Source of the DNA: an uncultured Mucispirillum sp.
GTDB taxonomy: Bacteria; Chrysiogenota; Deferribacteres; Deferribacterales; Mucispirillaceae
Length of the DNA: 7,755 nucleotides
Direction: 5' to 3'
NCBI GenBank assembly: GCA_945947845.1
Contig: CAMEZN010000075.1
Span: forward strand, 1-7,755
Below the pieces are notes generated by a model. That model had not been told where the DNA came from and did no database searches. It saw only the letters and a list, made by a program, of their open reading frames with translations. Numbering within the stretch: the stretch's first letter is position 1; each line of letters begins with the position of its first letter. Shown in pieces: positions 5,020-7,755 of the stretch. A program made the translations under genes and the position numbers.

Positions 5020-5958
5020 ATGCAAAAAACACTATCAAAAGCTTTTACTATAAAAGGGATAGGACTTCACAGCGGAAAAGAGTTTACAGCAGTAGTAAGC
5101 CCTGCTCCTGAAAATACAGGTATTCAGTTTAGGCGAGATGATGTTCGTCATTGTGAATATACTAGGATTACTCCTTATAATGTTTCTTCTACTCAGCTTG
5201 CAACAACTATTGACTGCGGCGGGCTTCCTATCAGCACAATAGAACATTTTTCTGGTGCATTTTACGGTCTTGGGCTTGATAATGCTTATGTTTCTGTTTC
5301 AGGCACAGAAGTGCCAATATTAGATGGTTCAGCAAAAGAAATTATTGAACATATAGAAAAAGCAGGTTTAAAAGAGCAGAAAGCTCCAAGAAAAGTTTTA
5401 AAAGTTACCCGTCCTGTATCTATTGAATATGAAGGTAAAACAGTGGAAATAGAACCTTATGATTCTTTTCAAATAACTTTTGAGCTTGATTATCCACACC
5501 CAGTTATTGGCAGGCAGGTATTTACTTATGATTATGATGAAAATACATTCCATAAAGAAATAGGAATAGCCCGCACTTTTGGCTTTAAAAGAGAAGTGGA
5601 AGCATTATGGTCTATGGGGCTTGCAAAAGGCGGCTCACTTGCTAATGCAATAGTTATTGATGATAAAGAGGGGGTATTAAACCCAGAAGGTTTAAGAACA
5701 CCTAATGAATTTGTCCGCCATAAAATACTTGATATGTTTGGTGATTTATCATTAATTGGTTACAGGCTGCAAGGAAAAATAAAAGCAAGTAAATCAGGTC
5801 ATCAGGTAAATAATGTATTTGCTAGAACACTTCTTGAAGCTACTAACAGTTATGTTATTGAAGATATGCAGGATAAATGTGCAAGTATTCAAGAAAGCAC
5901 TGCTGAAAATATATCATTTAGTCCTTTTACGGCTGCCCCATCTGTAAGCCCTGCATAA
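5020..5958 (+). CDS. lpxC: UDP-3-O-acyl-N-acetylglucosamine deacetylase
   Basis: LpxC is the cytoplasmic zinc hydrolase that removes the acetyl group from UDP-3-O-acyl-GlcNAc, the committed step of lipid A synthesis. The 312-residue protein is close to the E. coli length. Motifs in order are GIGLHSG (13-19), STIEHF (72-77), PILDGSA (99-105), ARTFGF (184-189), KGGSLANAIV (203-212), FVRHKILDMFGDL (231-243) and GHQVNN (260-265). The predicted zinc ligands H76, H234 and D238, the general base E75 and H261 are all present, so it should be active. The start is fixed by AAGGAG 8 bases upstream and by the family's N-terminus (QKTLSKAFTIKGIGLHSG). The last 20 or so residues form a Ser/Ala/Pro-rich tail with a nonpolar end, like the E. 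coli tail that FtsH uses for degradation. The gene has its own promoter and terminator and is apparently monocistronic. Confidence 0.97.
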   Translation: MQKTLSKAFTIKGIGLHSGKEFTAVVSPAPENTGIQFRRDDVRHCEYTRITPYNVSSTQLATTIDCGGLPISTIEHFSGAFYGLGLDNAYVSVSGTEVPILDGSAKEIIEHIEKAGLKEQKAPRKVLKVTRPVSIEYEGKTVEIEPYDSFQITFELDYPHPVIGRQVFTYDYDENTFHKEIGIARTFGFKREVEALWSMGLAKGGSLANAIVIDDKEGVLNPEGLRTPNEFVRHKILDMFGDLSLIGYRLQGKIKASKSGHQVNNVFARTLLEATNSYVIEDMQDKCASIQESTAENISFSPFTAAPSVSPA

Positions 5959-5983
5959 AATAATAATTATTACAAATATAGAG

Positions 5984-6028
5984 AAACCTGCCTTCATTTT
6001 GTAAAAAAATAGGCAGGTTTATTTTTTT
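5984..6028 (+). terminator. Intrinsic terminator of lpxC
   Basis: AAACCTGCCT (5984-5993) and AGGCAGGTTT (6011-6020) form a perfect 10-bp stem with a 17-base loop. A run of seven T (6022-6028) follows. It begins 26 bases after the lpxC stop. The T tract runs into the proS promoter. Confidence 0.88.
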
Positions 6029-6029
6029 A

Positions 6030-6058
6030 TTGATAATTTTTTAACTATATAATACTAT
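6030..6058 (+). promoter_or_regulatory. Probable proS promoter
   Basis: Two readings overlap. TTGATA (6030-6035) with TACTAT (6053-6058) has a 17-bp spacer. A perfect TATAAT stands at 6048-6053 but with only poly-T at the -35 position. Either gives a leader of roughly 25-30 bases before the ATG at 6091. Confidence 0.5.
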
Positions 6059-6090
6059 GGCAGACTAAAATAATATTTAAGGTAAACATT

Positions 6091-7755
6091 ATGAGACAAA
6101 GCAGATATTTTATACAAACTATGAGAGAAATTCCATCAGAAGCAGAAGTGATAAGCCACCAGCTTATGCTTAGGGCAGGTATGATTAAAAAAGTGGCAGC
6201 AGGTATTTATGATTATCTTCCATTAGGTTTAAAAGTTATTCGTAAAGTAGAAAATATTGTTCGTGAAAATATGAATAAGGCAGGGGCAATAGAGCTTTTA
6301 ATGAGTGTTGTTCAGCCTGCTGAATTATGGCAGCTTTCAGGCAGATGGAACCATTTTGGAAAAGAGCTGCTTCGTTTTAAAGATAGAGGGGAAAGAGAAT
6401 TCTGCCTAGGTCCTACTCATGAAGAAGTAATAACAGATATTGTTAAATCACAAGTAAATTCATATAAACAAATGCCTGTAACATTATACCAGATACAGAC
6501 AAAATTTCGTGATGAAGTTCGCCCTAGGTTTGGTTTAATGCGAGGCAGAGAATTTATAATGAAAGATGCTTATTCATTTGATATAGATGATGCTGGTGCT
6601 GATATAAGTTATCAAAAAATGTATGATGCTTATAGGGCAGTATTTAATGCCTGCGGACTTCGTCATAAGGTAGTAGATGCTGATACCGGCTCAATTGGCG
6701 GCTCTTTTTCTCATGAGTTTATGGTGCTTGCTGATACTGGTGAAGATGCTATTATGTCCTGCACAAAATGTGATTACAGTGCAAATATTGAGAAAGCTGT
6801 TGTAGTAGACAGCGGTAAAAAAGAAATGATAGAGCTTTTACCACTAGAAGAAGTTGCAACACCAGATAAACATACAGCATTAGAAGTAGCAGAATTTTTA
6901 GGGGTTGATATTCAACATGTGCCAAAAACAATGATTATTAGATGTGAAGGAGTTGTTGATGGTAAAGAAGAAAAAACAGTTTTTGTTGCATGTATGGTTA
7001 GGGGAGACCATGAAGTAAACCTTGCAAAAGTAAAAAATATCGTTAAGGCAAAATCTGCTGAGTTTGCAGAACATCATGAAGTGCAGGATATGGCAGGCTG
7101 TGCAGCAGGTTCTCTTGGGCCAATAAATATGCCTTTAAAAGTATATGTAGATAATGCCTTAAAATATGTTTCTAATATAGTAGTTGGTGCTAATAAAGAA
7201 GGTTATCACATAAAAAATGTTAATATAGATAGAGATGCAAAAATAGAAGGCTACTTTGATATCCGTAATGCCTTAGCAGGTGATAAATGCCCTGTGTGCG
7301 GTGCAGAATATGAAGAAACAAGAGGTATAGAAGTTGGTCATATTTTTAAGCTCGGCACAAAATATTCAGAAAGTATGGGAGCAAAAGCTCTTGATAAAAA
7401 TGGTAAAAATATACCAATTGTTATGGGCTGCTACGGTATAGGTATTGGCAGGACGGCAGCTAGTGCCATAGAACAAAACTATGATGAATCAGGAATTATC
7501 TGGCCAAAAGCAATAGCTCCTTTTGAAGTTGTGATTGTGCCTGTTAACACTAATGATGAAGAAGTAATAAAAAAGGCTGATGAAATATACGAAAGTCTTT
7601 TAAGTATGGGTGTAGATGTATTAATAGATGATAGAAATGAAAGAGCAGGTGTTAAATTTAATGATGCAGATTTGATAGGCTATCCTTTAAGAGTTAGTGT
7701 TGGTAAAAAAGCACTTTCTGATGGTAAAGTTGAATTATTAATTCGCAGAACAAAA
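6091..7755 (+). CDS. proS: Prolyl-tRNA synthetase, bacterial type (3' end outside the window)
   Basis: This cytoplasmic class II enzyme charges tRNA-Pro with proline for protein synthesis. The frame starts at ATG 6091, with AAGG 8 bases upstream and the family N-terminus MRQSRYFIQTMREIPSEAE. It stays open for 555 codons to the window edge. Bacterial-type enzymes are about 570 residues, so only 15-20 codons are missing. Motif 1 lies around QPAELWQLSGRW (75-86), motif 2 spans FRDEVRPRFGLMRGREF (139-155) and motif 3 is GCYGIGIGRT (446-455). The insertion (editing) domain, about residues 224-403, has K279 in the position of the E. coli editing lysine, so misacylated Ala-tRNA-Pro should be cleared. 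The anticodon-binding domain follows from about 475 (FEVVIVPVN, ERAGVKFNDADLIG). CxxC pairs at C224/C227 and C400/C403 flank the insertion and could bind zinc. Confidence 0.97.
   Translation, partial: MRQSRYFIQTMREIPSEAEVISHQLMLRAGMIKKVAAGIYDYLPLGLKVIRKVENIVRENMNKAGAIELLMSVVQPAELWQLSGRWNHFGKELLRFKDRGEREFCLGPTHEEVITDIVKSQVNSYKQMPVTLYQIQTKFRDEVRPRFGLMRGREFIMKDAYSFDIDDAGADISYQKMYDAYRAVFNACGLRHKVVDADTGSIGGSFSHEFMVLADTGEDAIMSCTKCDYSANIEKAVVVDSGKKEMIELLPLEEVATPDKHTALEVAEFLGVDIQHVPKTMIIRCEGVVDGKEEKTVFVACMVRGDHEVNLAKVKNIVKAKSAEFAEHHEVQDMAGCAAGSLGPINMPLKVYVDNALKYVSNIVVGANKEGYHIKNVNIDRDAKIEGYFDIRNALAGDKCPVCGAEYEETRGIEVGHIFKLGTKYSESMGAKALDKNGKNIPIVMGCYGIGIGRTAASAIEQNYDESGIIWPKAIAPFEVVIVPVNTNDEEVIKKADEIYESLLSMGVDVLIDDRNERAGVKFNDADLIGYPLRVSVGKKALSDGKVELLIRRTK

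Noticed and set aside
4881..5111. Plus-strand open frame of 76 codons starting with TTG between the reductase gene and lpxC
   Set aside because: It starts inside a terminator hairpin, has no RBS, runs through the T tract and overlaps the start of lpxC in another frame.
5035..5247. Minus-strand open frame inside lpxC
   Set aside because: It is antisense to the conserved N-terminal domain of LpxC and has no family features.
1..7755. CRISPR array, insertion sequence, prophage, tRNA or toxin-antitoxin/defence system
   Set aside because: I saw no regular repeat-spacer pattern, transposase, terminal inverted repeats, tRNA-like fold or defence domain. The genes are housekeeping, repair, transport and redox functions.

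Overview
The window is an AT-rich stretch of ordinary bacterial chromosome from a Gram-negative organism. lpxC, the committed step of lipid A synthesis, is the direct evidence for an LPS-type outer membrane. I cannot fix the species. A low-GC host-associated lineage such as Deferribacterota (Mucispirillum-like) is my guess at low confidence, and other low-GC Gram-negatives are not excluded. I see no mobile element, CRISPR array, rRNA or tRNA.

Layout. (1) Bases 1-1545, plus strand: the 3' part of a MATE-family multidrug exporter gene, followed with a 4-base ATGA overlap by a gene for a small, unrecognised four-helix membrane protein. A perfect 16-bp-stem hairpin (1551-1590) closes this unit and the convergent one. 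(2) Bases 1625-2913, minus strand: a two-gene operon of nfo (endonuclease IV, AP-site DNA repair) and then an Rrf2-family regulator with an Fe-S-type cysteine cluster. A good sigma-70 promoter (TTGAAA-17-TATAAA on the minus strand) lies upstream of nfo, with a perfect 12-bp palindrome in its spacer and -10. This is a plausible operator. (3) Bases 2914-3177: a divergent AT-rich regulatory region. (4) Bases 3178-3405: a small acidic protein of unknown function with its own promoter and RBS. (5) Bases 3406-3539: a leader with overlapping inverted repeats. It precedes a 438-aa six-helix flavocytochrome of the ferric reductase/NADPH oxidase type (3540-4856), which ends at a strong terminator. (6) Bases 5020-5958: lpxC, with its own promoter and terminator. 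(7) Bases 6091-7755: proS (prolyl-tRNA synthetase), which runs off the right edge about 15-20 codons short of the expected family length.

Working together. lpxC and proS are housekeeping genes, each apparently transcribed alone. The middle block has a possible redox theme: an Fe-S-type Rrf2 sensor co-transcribed with an oxidative-damage repair enzyme, next to a transmembrane flavin/haem electron-transfer protein. A shared TATAAGTT/TTAACTT motif in these intergenic regions hints at common control, but in DNA this AT-rich the evidence is weak. I found no convincing new multi-gene system. The points most worth following are the nfo-rrf2 operon with its palindrome, the Rrf2 ligand substitution, the small acidic ORF and the leader of the reductase gene.
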